A stretch of DNA of 64,000 nt from Micavibrio aeruginosavorus ARL-13 (GTDB lineage: Bacteria > Pseudomonadota > Alphaproteobacteria > Micavibrionales > Micavibrionaceae), in contig NC_016026.1 in the NCBI RefSeq assembly GCF_000226315.1, positions 1,798,001-1,862,000 on the forward strand, in the 5' to 3' direction. The notes beneath the pieces were generated by a model. The model was not told where the DNA came from. It did no database searches and worked only from the letters and a program-made list of their open reading frames with translations. A program made the translations under genes and the position numbers. Shown here one piece after another: positions 17,263 through 25,955 of this stretch; positions within the stretch are counted from its first letter, which is position 1, and every line of letters starts with the position of its first letter.

Positions 17263-18591
17263 ATGCTGACCCAGGAAATCATTATTGCCCGTCGTCAGGC
17301 CCAACCGCTGGGCGAGGCCGAAATTGGTCAATTTGTCCGTGGTATTGTCGATGGATCGGTGGGCGAAGGGCAAATTGCGGCCTTCTGCATGGCCACCTGC
17401 CTGAACCCGATGGATGTGACTGAACGTGTGGCCCTGACCCGCGCCATGGCCACATCGGGCATTACGCTGGACTGGTCCGACCAATCATTGGATGGCCCGG
17501 TACTGGATAAACACTCCACGGGCGGCGTTGGCGACAAAGTCTCGCTGATGCTGGCTCCCATCGTCGCGGCCTGTGGCGGGTTTGTGCCAATGCTGTCGGG
17601 CCGTGGACTGGGCCATACGGGCGGCACGCTGGACAAGATGGATTCCATACCCGGCTATGTCAGCCAGCCGCCGCTGGATAAAATCCGCAAAGTGGTCAAG
17701 GAACAAGGCTGCGCCATCATTGGCGCAACCAAGGACCTGGCCCCCGCCGACCGCACCATGTACGCCGTACGCGATGTGACCGGCACGGTGGAAAGCCTCG
17801 ATTTGATTACCGCATCCATCCTGTCGAAAAAAATGGCGGCGGGCCTGGATGGACTGGTGATGGATGTGAAATTCGGGTCCGGCGCATTTATGCAGGATTA
17901 TGGTGATGCCCGCGCATTGGCGGAATCCATCGTCGGCGTGGCCAATGGTGGCGGCCTGCCCTGCACCGCGTTAATGACCGATATGGATCAGGTTCTGGGC
18001 CGCACCGCCGGCAACGCGATTGAAGTGCGCGAGGCGATTGAATTCCTGCGCAATGAAAATATTGATCAACGTTTGTACGATGTCACCATCGAACTGTCTG
18101 CGGAACTTCTGCTGTTGGGTAAACTGGCGGATACGATCGAAGACGCCCGCGCGAAATGTGTTGAAAATTTAAAGAATGGCCGCGCCGCGCATTTCTTTGA
18201 ACGTATGGTCGCCGCCCTGGGCGGGCCGTCCGATATTATCGACCGGTTCGACAAACACATGAAACTGGCCCCAATTGAACATGCTGTCTATCCCGATCAG
18301 GGCGGCGTGGTGCAATCCATCAATGTCCGCCAGATTGGCTATGCCGTCATTGAACTGGATGGTGGCCGCCGTCTGGTCACCGACAAAATCGACCACGGCA
18401 CCGGCATGGCCGCCATGGCCGCGATTGGTGAACGCGTGGGCCGCGACGCCGCCCCGCTCTGCGTCATCGTCGGTCGGGACGAAGTCAAGATCAAACGCGC
18501 CGAAGAGATTATCAAACGCGCCTACACCATCGCGCCCCCGGGTGAAGCCCTTTCATCCGATCCGATTATTCGCGAACGGATTACACGCTGA
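17263..18591 (+). CDS. deoA: thymidine (pyrimidine-nucleoside) phosphorylase
   Basis: Reversible phosphorolysis of thymidine to thymine and deoxyribose-1-phosphate in nucleoside salvage. The 442 residues start MLTQEIIIARRQAQPLGEAE and contain the phosphate/substrate signature DKHSTGGVGDKVSL (about 82-95) and SGRGLGHTGGTLDKMDSIPG. Length fits the roughly 430-440 residue family. The frame is open to a TTG at 17203, but the family alignment favours ATG 17263. The next gene starts two bases after the stop. Confidence 0.93.
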   Translation: MLTQEIIIARRQAQPLGEAEIGQFVRGIVDGSVGEGQIAAFCMATCLNPMDVTERVALTRAMATSGITLDWSDQSLDGPVLDKHSTGGVGDKVSLMLAPIVAACGGFVPMLSGRGLGHTGGTLDKMDSIPGYVSQPPLDKIRKVVKEQGCAIIGATKDLAPADRTMYAVRDVTGTVESLDLITASILSKKMAAGLDGLVMDVKFGSGAFMQDYGDARALAESIVGVANGGGLPCTALMTDMDQVLGRTAGNAIEVREAIEFLRNENIDQRLYDVTIELSAELLLLGKLADTIEDARAKCVENLKNGRAAHFFERMVAALGGPSDIIDRFDKHMKLAPIEHAVYPDQGGVVQSINVRQIGYAVIELDGGRRLVTDKIDHGTGMAAMAAIGERVGRDAAPLCVIVGRDEVKIKRAEEIIKRAYTIAPPGEALSSDPIIRERITR

Positions 18592-18592
18592 T

Positions 18593-19495
18593 ATGAACAC
18601 CACACATCACCATTTCCGCACCAACCTGTCCGCAATTGGTGCGGGAATTCTGGGCTGGGCGTTCTTTTCACTGGTTGATACCACGGCCAAATGGCTGTCA
18701 CAGGATTATGCGGCGGCGCAAATCGTGTTTGTATCCTCCGCCATCGGCGCGGTGATCTGCGGCCTTTGGATTGTGGCAAAACAGGGCTGGCGCGGTTTTG
18801 CACCCGCTGAATGGAAGCTCTATACCGCGCGCGGCGTTTTAATGGCCATCAATGCGTACTGCATTATTCTGGCGTTGCAACATATTGCGCTGGCGGATTT
18901 TTACGGGGTTGTATTTCTCTCTCCGTTAATCGTCACGCTTTTGGCCATGCTGATTTTAAAGGAAAGGGTTGGCATCCACCGCATCGCGGCGATTATTGCC
19001 GGATTTATCGGCGTTATCGTTCTGGCCGGGCCGCAATTTGCGGATAACAATATCGGGTTGATTATGGCGTTCATCGCCACCTGCCTGACCAGCATGGGCG
19101 CCATTATCGTGCGCAAGATCGGCCCCGGGGCCCGCGCCATTCACCATGCGTTCTTTCCGTTTATCGCCGGCACCATTATTTACGCGCCCATGGTGATCTG
19201 GGGCGAACCGATGCGGATGCCGGCCACAGCGCTGGACATCACCTTGTTCCTTGCGCTGGCGCCGCTGTCATTCCTGGGGTTTTTGTTTTACGCGTCCGCG
19301 TTTTCCCGCGTGTCCGAAACCGCAATTGTGGCCCCGTTCCATTATACGCAAATGATTTGGGGTGTTCTTTTGGGCTATATCCTGTTCGACCAACTGCCAA
19401 CCACCCCAACCATCGCCGGATCGGTGATCATCGCATGCGCAGGGTTATATGTGATATGGCGCGAACATATCCATTATAAACAACAGCTTACGTGA
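18593..19495 (+). CDS. EamA/DMT family transporter
   Basis: Predicted ten-helix drug/metabolite-type permease in the cytoplasmic membrane. The 300 residues form two EamA repeats, the first ending near ALADFYGVVFLSPLIVTLLAMLILKERVG and the second near PFHYTQMIWGVLLGYILFDQLP, which are the typical EamA end motifs. Substrate is unknown; coupling to thymidine phosphorylase suggests, weakly, a nucleoside or base. ATG 18593 follows the deoA stop almost directly. Confidence 0.85.
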   Translation: MNTTHHHFRTNLSAIGAGILGWAFFSLVDTTAKWLSQDYAAAQIVFVSSAIGAVICGLWIVAKQGWRGFAPAEWKLYTARGVLMAINAYCIILALQHIALADFYGVVFLSPLIVTLLAMLILKERVGIHRIAAIIAGFIGVIVLAGPQFADNNIGLIMAFIATCLTSMGAIIVRKIGPGARAIHHAFFPFIAGTIIYAPMVIWGEPMRMPATALDITLFLALAPLSFLGFLFYASAFSRVSETAIVAPFHYTQMIWGVLLGYILFDQLPTTPTIAGSVIIACAGLYVIWREHIHYKQQLT

Positions 19496-19756
19496 AACTT
19501 ACAAGCATTTTGCAAAGCCGAATGCGCCATTTTTTGCATTTTGCATCCAAAATGCTACCACTCCCCTATCCTCTGGGTCAGGCCGTTAATATGCTCATCA
19601 CAAACGCATATCAGCATATTTGAATGTAAGAAGTTTCTTAATTCAAACACATAGCCTTCCAAAACCTATATCCGAAGGATAGGGGCCCCTCGTCTAGCAC
19701 GATCTTTGCAGTAGGTTCATCAAAAGCCCCCTTACGTCTGATCTGGAGTATTGAAG

Positions 19757-19984
19757 ATGAGTAAAGAAAACAACAATACACCGCAGAATGCGGACCTCTT
19801 CGCCGGCCTGCGCGTCCTGCGCGATATTGGATTGCGCCTGACCCCTGAACAACCGACAACTTATATGTGCGATGCTGGCATGGCTGTCAGCGATCTGGAC
19901 CCCGATACCGTCCGTCGCGTCTATTACGCCATGCTGCAAGCCGCCGCCCGCGCACCTTTGTGCGGGGAAGCCAGCCTGCATTAA
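19757..19984 (+). CDS. small hypothetical protein (75 aa)
   Basis: Not recognised. 75 residues, soluble, with an N-terminal polar stretch (MSKENNNTPQNADLF) and helical segments rich in Arg/Leu (LRVLRDIGLRLTP, VRRVYYAMLQAAARAP). GGAG at 19744-19747 is a plausible ribosome-binding site for ATG 19757. A bidirectional hairpin at 20004-20050 would end the transcript. Its stop lies two bases from the end of the convergent holin gene. It may be a host gene at the edge of the prophage-like region or part of it. Confidence 0.55.
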   Translation: MSKENNNTPQNADLFAGLRVLRDIGLRLTPEQPTTYMCDAGMAVSDLDPDTVRRVYYAMLQAAARAPLCGEASLH

Positions 19985-19986
19985 TA

Positions 19987-20562
19987 TTATTCATTGACCT
20001 TGTAATTCTGTCGCGTCTGTACAGAAGGTGCAGGCGCGACAGAATTTTTAATACTCGGCTTAACGCCCTGTGATGGCGTTATTCTCTTTTCCTCGCTGCG
20101 TTTGTAAACATATATCCCCAGAACCGATAATCCCACCATCCAGATGGTGCCCAGCGACTCCATGGATTGCAGGACAATATCCGCCTGTGCCGTTTCAAAC
20201 ACGATGACATAGGCCAGCGCCAACATTTGCGCCGCCCAGGTCAGCGCCATCAAATATCCAAATGTGGGCCTCATGCGCCGCACATACGGATCGCTGGATG
20301 CCACTTCGGCGCGCAGGGATTCATTCACCTGCTGATACGCGGCCACGTTTTCCTGGGCCGCAACCTCGGCCATTTTCTCGGCATGGCGGTTGGCTTCGGC
20401 CATCTGCTCGGGTGTGATCTGGCCCATGCTGAGTGCATCGCTCACCTGACCCAGTGATTTTGACGCCACCTGCGCCGCCGGATGTTTGATCGTGCCCAAC
20501 GCCTCGGACACGATGCTGGCCAGAACGGGCAGGCCCATTTGTAAAAGAACGGGTGAAACCAT
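19987..20562 (-). CDS. holin of 3TM type
   Basis: Probable membrane pore-former that lets the phage endolysin reach the wall. The 191 residues hold a long soluble N-terminal part (about 1-85, Ala/Gln/Glu-rich), then DPYVRRMRPTFGYLMALTWAAQML, which is typical of the 3TM holin family, and two to three membrane segments (about 96-155). Last gene of the lysis module, 135 bases after the hydrolase gene. Its last codons encode one arm of a hairpin (20004-20050). Confidence 0.75.
   Translation of the reverse strand: MVSPVLLQMGLPVLASIVSEALGTIKHPAAQVASKSLGQVSDALSMGQITPEQMAEANRHAEKMAEVAAQENVAAYQQVNESLRAEVASSDPYVRRMRPTFGYLMALTWAAQMLALAYVIVFETAQADIVLQSMESLGTIWMVGLSVLGIYVYKRSEEKRITPSQGVKPSIKNSVAPAPSVQTRQNYKVNE
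20004..20050. terminator. bidirectional hairpin inside the 3' end of the holin gene
   Basis: Perfect 12-base arms AATTCTGTCGCG and CGCGACAGAATT separated by 19 bases, followed by TTTTTAA on the plus strand. It can end plus-strand transcription from the 75-residue gene. It lies inside the coding end of the convergent holin gene, so terminator and protein tail are superposed. Confidence 0.7.
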
Positions 20563-20590
20563 GGTTCAATCCTCCTGAAAAAACCTTATG

Positions 20591-20692
20591 CTCCCTCCCC
20601 CAAAGGGGGAGGGCTGGGGTGGGGGGATCGAAACACGCCAATCATGGGCACCATCCCATCCCCTCCCCCTACCCCCTCCCTCTGGGAGGGGG
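20591..20692. repeat. paired CCCTCCCCC/GGGGGAGGG hairpins with a G-quadruplex motif
   Basis: First hairpin arms at 20593-20601 and 20605-20613; second, inverted, at 20672-20680 and 20684-20692. Plus-strand bases 20605-20626 contain four G-runs (5, 3, 4 and 6) with loops of one or two bases, a textbook quadruplex pattern. The block fills the gap between the hydrolase and holin genes and looks like a dispersed palindromic element. Confidence 0.65.
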
Positions 20693-20697
20693 AACTC

Positions 20698-21183
20698 TTA
20701 ATTCACACGGTAAAAAATATGACGGCCAATGACCGTCAGTGGTTTTTCGCCCCGTGTCCATGGCGGCGTGATGCCCGCCGCATGGTAATGGGTGGCCCCA
20801 AACGTTGGATCATCCAGAACCCCCGCCACCGCCCGTCGCGCAATACGCACGGCCGTGGCGAAATGGATGTCGGCTTCACTTACCCCCATCAATTTGGCCC
20901 GGTTGGGGTCATTGTCGTTCCAGCAACTGAATTGATACGGTTTTTGACACACGCCAATAATGCTGTTGCCCCACCAGAATTTTCCGCCATGCGCGTCTGC
21001 CACTTTCACACGGTTGACAATCACGGCAGCCACGGCCTGCATCCCTGCACTGCCTTCGCCGCGTGCTTCGCCCCACACTGTGCGCGCCAGAATGTCCACC
21101 GCCGCATCCTCATCAATGCTGCCCAGAATGGTTTTTGTTGTTTTTGGCGTTTTACTGTCCTGTGGCTTTAAAAAACGGACCAT
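20698..21183 (-). CDS. SleB-type cell wall hydrolase (endolysin)
   Basis: Peptidoglycan hydrolase of the Hydrolase_2/SleB family, the likely endolysin. The 161 residues contain DILARTVWGEARGEG (catalytic-type Glu about 36-40), AVAAVIVNRV, a CQKPYQFSCW segment and FGATHYHAAGITPPW, all family hallmarks. No signal peptide is evident, so export would need the holin. It follows the membrane/coiled-coil gene after one base. Confidence 0.9.
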   Translation of the reverse strand: MVRFLKPQDSKTPKTTKTILGSIDEDAAVDILARTVWGEARGEGSAGMQAVAAVIVNRVKVADAHGGKFWWGNSIIGVCQKPYQFSCWNDNDPNRAKLMGVSEADIHFATAVRIARRAVAGVLDDPTFGATHYHAAGITPPWTRGEKPLTVIGRHIFYRVN

Positions 21184-21184
21184 G

Positions 21185-21508
21185 TTATCGCTCCTTCCGC
21201 GCGTTCAGCGCTTCTGTTTTCAACGCGGTGGCATCCAGTTTCGATTCAATTCGCAACAAATGCCCCACCAAACGGGATTCCAGCTCCCGCATCTCCGTCA
21301 CCGAAGCGTAGGTTTTGGCGACTTCCAGCTTGAACGCCGCCAGCCCTTCGCGCATCTGGCTGTGGCGTGTATCAATCAAATCCCGCAAATGCCGTTCGGC
21401 GTTTTCCGATTCATTGCGGATATGCCAGATCAGCCAGAACATCCCGCCCAGAACGGGAATTTGAATGGCCGTGACCCACCAATTCATATCGAATGCAAAA
21501 TTATCCAT
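21185..21508 (-). CDS. small membrane/coiled-coil phage protein
   Basis: Not assigned to a family. The 107 residues have one membrane segment (about 10-28) followed by a long charged helix with heptad-like pattern (about 30-105). In its position between terminase and endolysin such proteins are often spanin-like or holin-accessory proteins. One base separates it from the hydrolase gene, and five bases from the terminase gene. Confidence 0.65.
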   Translation of the reverse strand: MDNFAFDMNWWVTAIQIPVLGGMFWLIWHIRNESENAERHLRDLIDTRHSQMREGLAAFKLEVAKTYASVTEMRELESRLVGHLLRIESKLDATALKTEALNARKER

Positions 21509-21513
21509 GTCCT

Positions 21514-22995
21514 TTACACCTCAAATTCTGTGCGGGCTTCGTGTGTTGTTCCGCCCCTACGCCATGTTGGACCACCCGATACGGGAACCAGCCGTTGCAA
21601 CCGCACGGGTTGCAGTGACAACGCCCCCGCCACGGCATCCAGACCGTCATCCGCGCCATTATCGCGTGTCGGCGTCCAATCCTGCATTTCGGTCAGGAAC
21701 GGCGTTTTCCACACATCGCCATGCACGCGCAACAACCGCGCCGCCATGACGGTTTCAAACGATTCCAGAATACGGATATTCTTGGGCCGGGAACTGGAAT
21801 GCTCCACCACCGCGCATGGCACACGGCCCTTGGCCAATTCTCGTCGCAAAATGGCGGGCAGGAAACGACCAATGCCGTTAATTTCAATCGTCACCGCCGG
21901 AACATGAAACCGTTTCACGGCATCCACTACGGCGCGGGATTGTGCGGTGGCTTCATCTTCCGTTGCACCGTCGCAATTCATATACAGGACATGGTGCAGG
22001 TATAAATTTCCATCCGTATCCGTAAACACGATGGCCAGAACGGATCGGTCCCCGCCACTGCGCCCGAACGCTGGGTCCCAATAGGCCGCACACGACACCA
22101 TGCGGGCCGCACCGATATGCAATTGGCGCAATTCCGGTGAAAAAACCGCATCATCCCCATACCGAACCAACCGCGCCGGGTCCAACCGCCCCTCGGCGAT
22201 ATTGACAGGTTCCAGCATCATCTGACTGCGGAATCGGTTTTCGCCCGTGCTGGCACGCATGCGGGCAATATCCTGCACGCTGTAGCGTTCCGGCCACGCG
22301 CTGTTCCCATCACGGTCCAGAACGGGGATTTTTAAACGGCGAAAACCATCCAGAAATGGACGTACTTCGCCAATTTCGCTCCGTGCCTTATCCGCGTAAA
22401 TCGTGAACCAGCTATGCGGCGTGCCGACATACAACATCGTGCCGCCGGGTGTCAGGATAAAATCCATCTCTGCCAGACGGTCGCGTAAATCACGCCGCTT
22501 GTCCGCCGTATCACACGTATTCGGCACCTCGACATCGTCACAAATAATCACATCGGCCCGGCTGCCAGTGGCGTTCGCGGTAATCCCCGCGGCCACCATG
22601 GATGGGTCCCGCAATTCCATCGCGCGGTTGACCGTGAACCGGTCCGCACCCCATTGGTCCGCATTTTTTGGTTTCAAATTTTGCGTCAACGGGTGGCGTT
22701 CAATAATCCGGCGCACATTGCGCACCATGCGCCGTGCCAGCGACGTTTCCGCCGCCACGACCAGAATGCGCAAATCCGGATTGGTATACAGCAACCACGC
22801 CGCAAACAACCCCACCAAAGTGCTTTTGCCGCACGACCGAAAAGCCATTAATAACAATCGATTATCGCCCGCGCGCCACGCCGATTCCAGCCATGTGGCC
22901 ATAAACAAATGCACCGATGGCGTGGCCAGCCCCTGACGCTGGTTCCACAAAACGACGAACAGACGAAAGGCCATGGGGTTGGTTTTCTGGATCAT
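21514..22995 (-). CDS. phage terminase large subunit
   Basis: DNA-packaging ATPase/nuclease. The 493 residues have a Walker A-like AFRSCGKST (about 51-59), Walker B DVIICDD (about 148-154), the GTPHSWFTIY segment typical of T7-type and related terminases, and nuclease-domain acidics including YWDPAFGRSGGDRS and GADDGLDAVAGAL. Length fits a complete protein. The start overlaps the small subunit gene (ATGA). Confidence 0.93.
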   Translation of the reverse strand: MIQKTNPMAFRLFVVLWNQRQGLATPSVHLFMATWLESAWRAGDNRLLLMAFRSCGKSTLVGLFAAWLLYTNPDLRILVVAAETSLARRMVRNVRRIIERHPLTQNLKPKNADQWGADRFTVNRAMELRDPSMVAAGITANATGSRADVIICDDVEVPNTCDTADKRRDLRDRLAEMDFILTPGGTMLYVGTPHSWFTIYADKARSEIGEVRPFLDGFRRLKIPVLDRDGNSAWPERYSVQDIARMRASTGENRFRSQMMLEPVNIAEGRLDPARLVRYGDDAVFSPELRQLHIGAARMVSCAAYWDPAFGRSGGDRSVLAIVFTDTDGNLYLHHVLYMNCDGATEDEATAQSRAVVDAVKRFHVPAVTIEINGIGRFLPAILRRELAKGRVPCAVVEHSSSRPKNIRILESFETVMAARLLRVHGDVWKTPFLTEMQDWTPTRDNGADDGLDAVAGALSLQPVRLQRLVPVSGGPTWRRGGTTHEARTEFEV

Positions 22996-23318
22996 TCTTC
23001 GTCCTCCCGTTCGCCTTCATCCTCGCCAAATTTTTCGTGATAATCGGCCAATTCGCTTTCCGCGTTTTTGACCATGGCGGCCAGATCATCATGGCCATCT
23101 TCCGCACTGGGTAAATCCGCCCATCGCGCCAGTTTGATCAGCAGATCGATATGCGCAATCGCGACCTTGCACGCATTGTGGTATTCCTTGAACGCCTTGA
23201 TATCCGTCGGAACATTTTCCCCGGAAAACGCGTGATAGGAATTGAGCGCCCGCGCCAGCGCATCGGGTAAAAAAAGGGCGACGCGCCCGCGCGCATCGCC
23301 CGTCATGTCATTTGTCAT
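22992..23318 (-). CDS. probable terminase small subunit
   Basis: Candidate DNA-recognition subunit of the packaging machine, assigned from its size (108 residues), helical composition, very acidic tail (EDEGEREDEE) and its four-base overlap with the large-subunit gene. No diagnostic motif is visible, so it may also be another small phage protein. Confidence 0.65.
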   Translation of the reverse strand: MTNDMTGDARGRVALFLPDALARALNSYHAFSGENVPTDIKAFKEYHNACKVAIAHIDLLIKLARWADLPSAEDGHDDLAAMVKNAESELADYHEKFGEDEGEREDEE

Positions 23319-23342
23319 TCTTGTTACGCCTTCCCTAAAGCC

Positions 23343-25370
23343 TTAGGTGAATTTTGACACGATATACCATTGCGACCCGTTCGATGTGACCGTGATCGCG
23401 TCATATTGTCCGGATAAAGGTTGCGTGTATTGGTCCGGCCCTGATCCGCCCTGTTCGCTCACCATCACGGCATTGGCGGAACTATCGACTTTTTTAATGG
23501 TTACGCTTCGCCCCACGGCCTTGGCCGCATTGGCGGGTGGCAAACGGGCCGTCAGCACCCCGCCATAGCTGGACAACAGATACACATCCACCGCCATATC
23601 AATGTCATACGTCCCCGACCCATCATAATACCGGGTGTTTCCCGCCATGCGGTTTGATGAAATGATCGACCAGGCCGCGCCGTTGGAAATCATTTCCGCA
23701 TAATCATACCGCCCGCCCAATTGCAGTGTCGTCCCGTCGGGTCCATTGCCATCATCTTCACCAATGGTAACGATGTTGGATGTGTCATCCAGTTTTTTGA
23801 CCACCATCACCACCCCCGGCGCATCACCGGCATTCGGCAAATCCACGCGAATGGCCCCGCTCGTGGCATTGACCAGATGGACGGAGTGCGACAAATCCAG
23901 CTGCGTCGTACCCGGCGTATCAATAAATTCCGTATCATGGCGCAGCAATGTGGCCTTCAAATCCGTCACACTGGTTTTACGCAGGCGGTTTTTATCCGGC
24001 CACCCGGCATTGACCGCGTCGTAATTCCCGCCGGACAGATCATAAATCGCCGCCCCGTCGCTCTGCGCCGATAAATTGATGATGGCCGTTTCTTCCGATC
24101 CCGCATCAATCTGCACGTTTGGCACACCATTATTCGATTCCGTGAACAGATTGACTAGCAATGTTTTGTTGCTGCCCGCCCCCATGCGTACACACGCCGC
24201 CGCCGTGCCTTTCACATTGGCTTCGCAATCAACGAAACTGTTGTTAAATGACCCATGTTCTACATAAATCCCGGCCCCGGTCATATCCGCGCCCAGCGAA
24301 TAGACGCGGCAGGATTGGAACCGGTTGGCATTCGGCGTATCCCCCCCGCCCGACAAGGTCAGATGAATACCATGCGTGCCCGGCTGCGCCACCAGAACGC
24401 GGGTGAAATTGTTCCAGTAACACGGCTTGTTGGTATCGCTGCCCCCATCCAGTTGCAAACCGATAGTGGACAGCCAGATGGTGACATCGGCCACCGCGTT
24501 TTGCACACACGGCCCATCCACCCCGATCAGGCGCAGCCCCACACTGCCACCCTCAATCCGCAGATGTTGAATATTCGTGTACCCGGCCGGACATTCCACG
24601 GCGACGAAACTATTATTGATCGCTTGAATCACCGATTTCTGCCCCGCCCCGATCAAGCTTTTACGGTTTTTCACCTGCACGGTGTTGCTGATCAAATAGG
24701 TACCGGATGGCACAAACACATAATCATGTGCAGCCAGTGCGTTTTGAAAAGCCAGCGTGTCATCCGCCAGCCCATCCCCCACCGCCCCGAAATCCTTCAC
24801 CGATACCAGATCACCAAGCTTATCCGCACTGCTGCGCGTTTCTGCGCCCGTGCCGGTGGCGGTAAAATCCGGTGCGGCCATGGATCCTTCCAACGACACG
24901 GCAATCGGGTCACCATCTTCGTTAAAACCCAAGGCCCGATTGGCCCGTTGCGCGCGGGAAGGCAAGATGATGTCGCCCGGCGTTTCGTGGTCGCCATAGC
25001 GCAACATCTGCCCCTGCATCCGGTCCACCTGCTGCAGACCCGCCATCAGCATATCCAATTCCGTGTTGATGGCGCGGGCGGAAAAATCGCCCCCTTCAAT
25101 AAAATCGGTCAGACGTTCCAGCGGCAAACGGCGTTCTAGCGTCACGATCACGCCGCTGGCCGGGGCCGTATCAAAGACCACGGTGCCACCATCCGTATTT
25201 CCCGCTCCGTTGACAGTAAAGCCATAGGCCTGTGCCGCCCCATTCAGCGATACCACCATGTCTTCGGATGCGAACAGGGGGAAATTATAGGTGAATGTAT
25301 CCTGCACCCCGTCGGCGATGCTGCGGACAATCGGTTCAATGGCTGGAATTTTAATATGGTCGGAGGGCAT
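23343..25370 (-). CDS. tail fibre/spike with T7-fibre N terminus and pectate-lyase-like beta-helix
   Basis: Receptor-binding tail protein. The 675 residues comprise a T7 tail-fibre-like N-terminal attachment domain (residues about 1-150: DGVQDTFTYNFP, VTLERRLPLERLTDF), a beta-helix beginning VSVKDFGAVGDGLADDT as in pectate-lyase-type spikes (about 185-450), and two tandem copies of a roughly 70-residue C-terminal domain sharing GPD, LxGxYD and SNGxxW. ATG 25370 follows AAAGGACGAC; the 45-base longer frame is not used. This protein sets the host range. Confidence 0.88.
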   Translation of the reverse strand: MPSDHIKIPAIEPIVRSIADGVQDTFTYNFPLFASEDMVVSLNGAAQAYGFTVNGAGNTDGGTVVFDTAPASGVIVTLERRLPLERLTDFIEGGDFSARAINTELDMLMAGLQQVDRMQGQMLRYGDHETPGDIILPSRAQRANRALGFNEDGDPIAVSLEGSMAAPDFTATGTGAETRSSADKLGDLVSVKDFGAVGDGLADDTLAFQNALAAHDYVFVPSGTYLISNTVQVKNRKSLIGAGQKSVIQAINNSFVAVECPAGYTNIQHLRIEGGSVGLRLIGVDGPCVQNAVADVTIWLSTIGLQLDGGSDTNKPCYWNNFTRVLVAQPGTHGIHLTLSGGGDTPNANRFQSCRVYSLGADMTGAGIYVEHGSFNNSFVDCEANVKGTAAACVRMGAGSNKTLLVNLFTESNNGVPNVQIDAGSEETAIINLSAQSDGAAIYDLSGGNYDAVNAGWPDKNRLRKTSVTDLKATLLRHDTEFIDTPGTTQLDLSHSVHLVNATSGAIRVDLPNAGDAPGVVMVVKKLDDTSNIVTIGEDDGNGPDGTTLQLGGRYDYAEMISNGAAWSIISSNRMAGNTRYYDGSGTYDIDMAVDVYLLSSYGGVLTARLPPANAAKAVGRSVTIKKVDSSANAVMVSEQGGSGPDQYTQPLSGQYDAITVTSNGSQWYIVSKFT

Positions 25371-25400
25371 ATGTCGTCCTTTCTCAAATTTTTGGCACAA

Positions 25401-25428
25401 AAAAACCCGCCACAAAGGGCGGGTTTTT
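25401..25428 (-). terminator. terminator after the rlpA gene
   Basis: Arms AAAAACCCGCC and GGCGGGTTTTT with a short loop, ending in a T-run on either strand. It lies between the rlpA stop (25449) and the tail fibre start (25370), so rlpA can end here and the fibre gene needs read-through or another promoter. Confidence 0.85.
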
Positions 25429-25448
25429 AAAATCGTGTTTTAAACGGT

Positions 25449-25955
25449 TCAGGCGTTCGTCGCTGGCTTCTGCCCCGGAACAACCGGACCTTTATTTTCG
25501 CACATCACGGTAATGGCAACATCGCCAAGACCTTGATGATCCATATCCAGCGCCTTTGCGGCAGCCAGGGACAGATCGATAACGCGTTTGCCAATATACG
25601 GGCCACGGTCATTGATGCGAACGATAACGGTTTCACCATTATCCTTGTTGGTCACTTTCACCATTGTATCCATCGGCAAGGTGCGATGGGCGGCGGTCAA
25701 CTCGTTCATGTTGTAAATTTCGCCACTGGACGTCTTACGGCCATGGAACCCAGGACCATACCAGGATGCTACACCATTCTGTGCAGTACCAACCTGAATT
25801 TCAGGACGGCAGAAGCCAGCAGTGTTTTCGGATTTCTGGGCCAGAACATCACCGGCGGCCAGCATACCCAGCATCAGAAAACAAATCGGCAAAACGATTG
25901 CAAAACGTTTATGTGTGCAGATTGTTTTCACAGTTTCTAACAGTCGATAAATCAT
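25449..25955 (-). CDS. rlpA: RlpA-like septal/peptidoglycan protein
   Basis: RlpA family double-psi beta-barrel protein; known members are lytic transglycosylases that act on denuded glycan. The 168 residues have an N-terminal export signal (about 15-40, ending AQK), then GVASWYGPGFHGRKTSSGE (about 60-80), MNELTAAHRTLPMDT and IVRINDRGPY with catalytic-type Asp, all DPBB hallmarks. No SPOR domain. It lies between the internal virion protein and tail fibre genes, with a 166-base gap upstream and its own terminator. It may be a virion wall-opening enzyme or a host gene carried as cargo. Confidence 0.88.
   Translation of the reverse strand: MIYRLLETVKTICTHKRFAIVLPICFLMLGMLAAGDVLAQKSENTAGFCRPEIQVGTAQNGVASWYGPGFHGRKTSSGEIYNMNELTAAHRTLPMDTMVKVTNKDNGETVIVRINDRGPYIGKRVIDLSLAAAKALDMDHQGLGDVAITVMCENKGPVVPGQKPATNA

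Noticed and set aside
20560-20700. CRISPR-like repeat
   Set aside because: The GC-rich blocks are two mirror hairpins, not regularly spaced direct repeats; no cas gene is near.
24255-25139. 294-residue plus-strand frame
   Set aside because: Antisense to the tail fibre gene, which has clear T7-fibre and beta-helix motifs.
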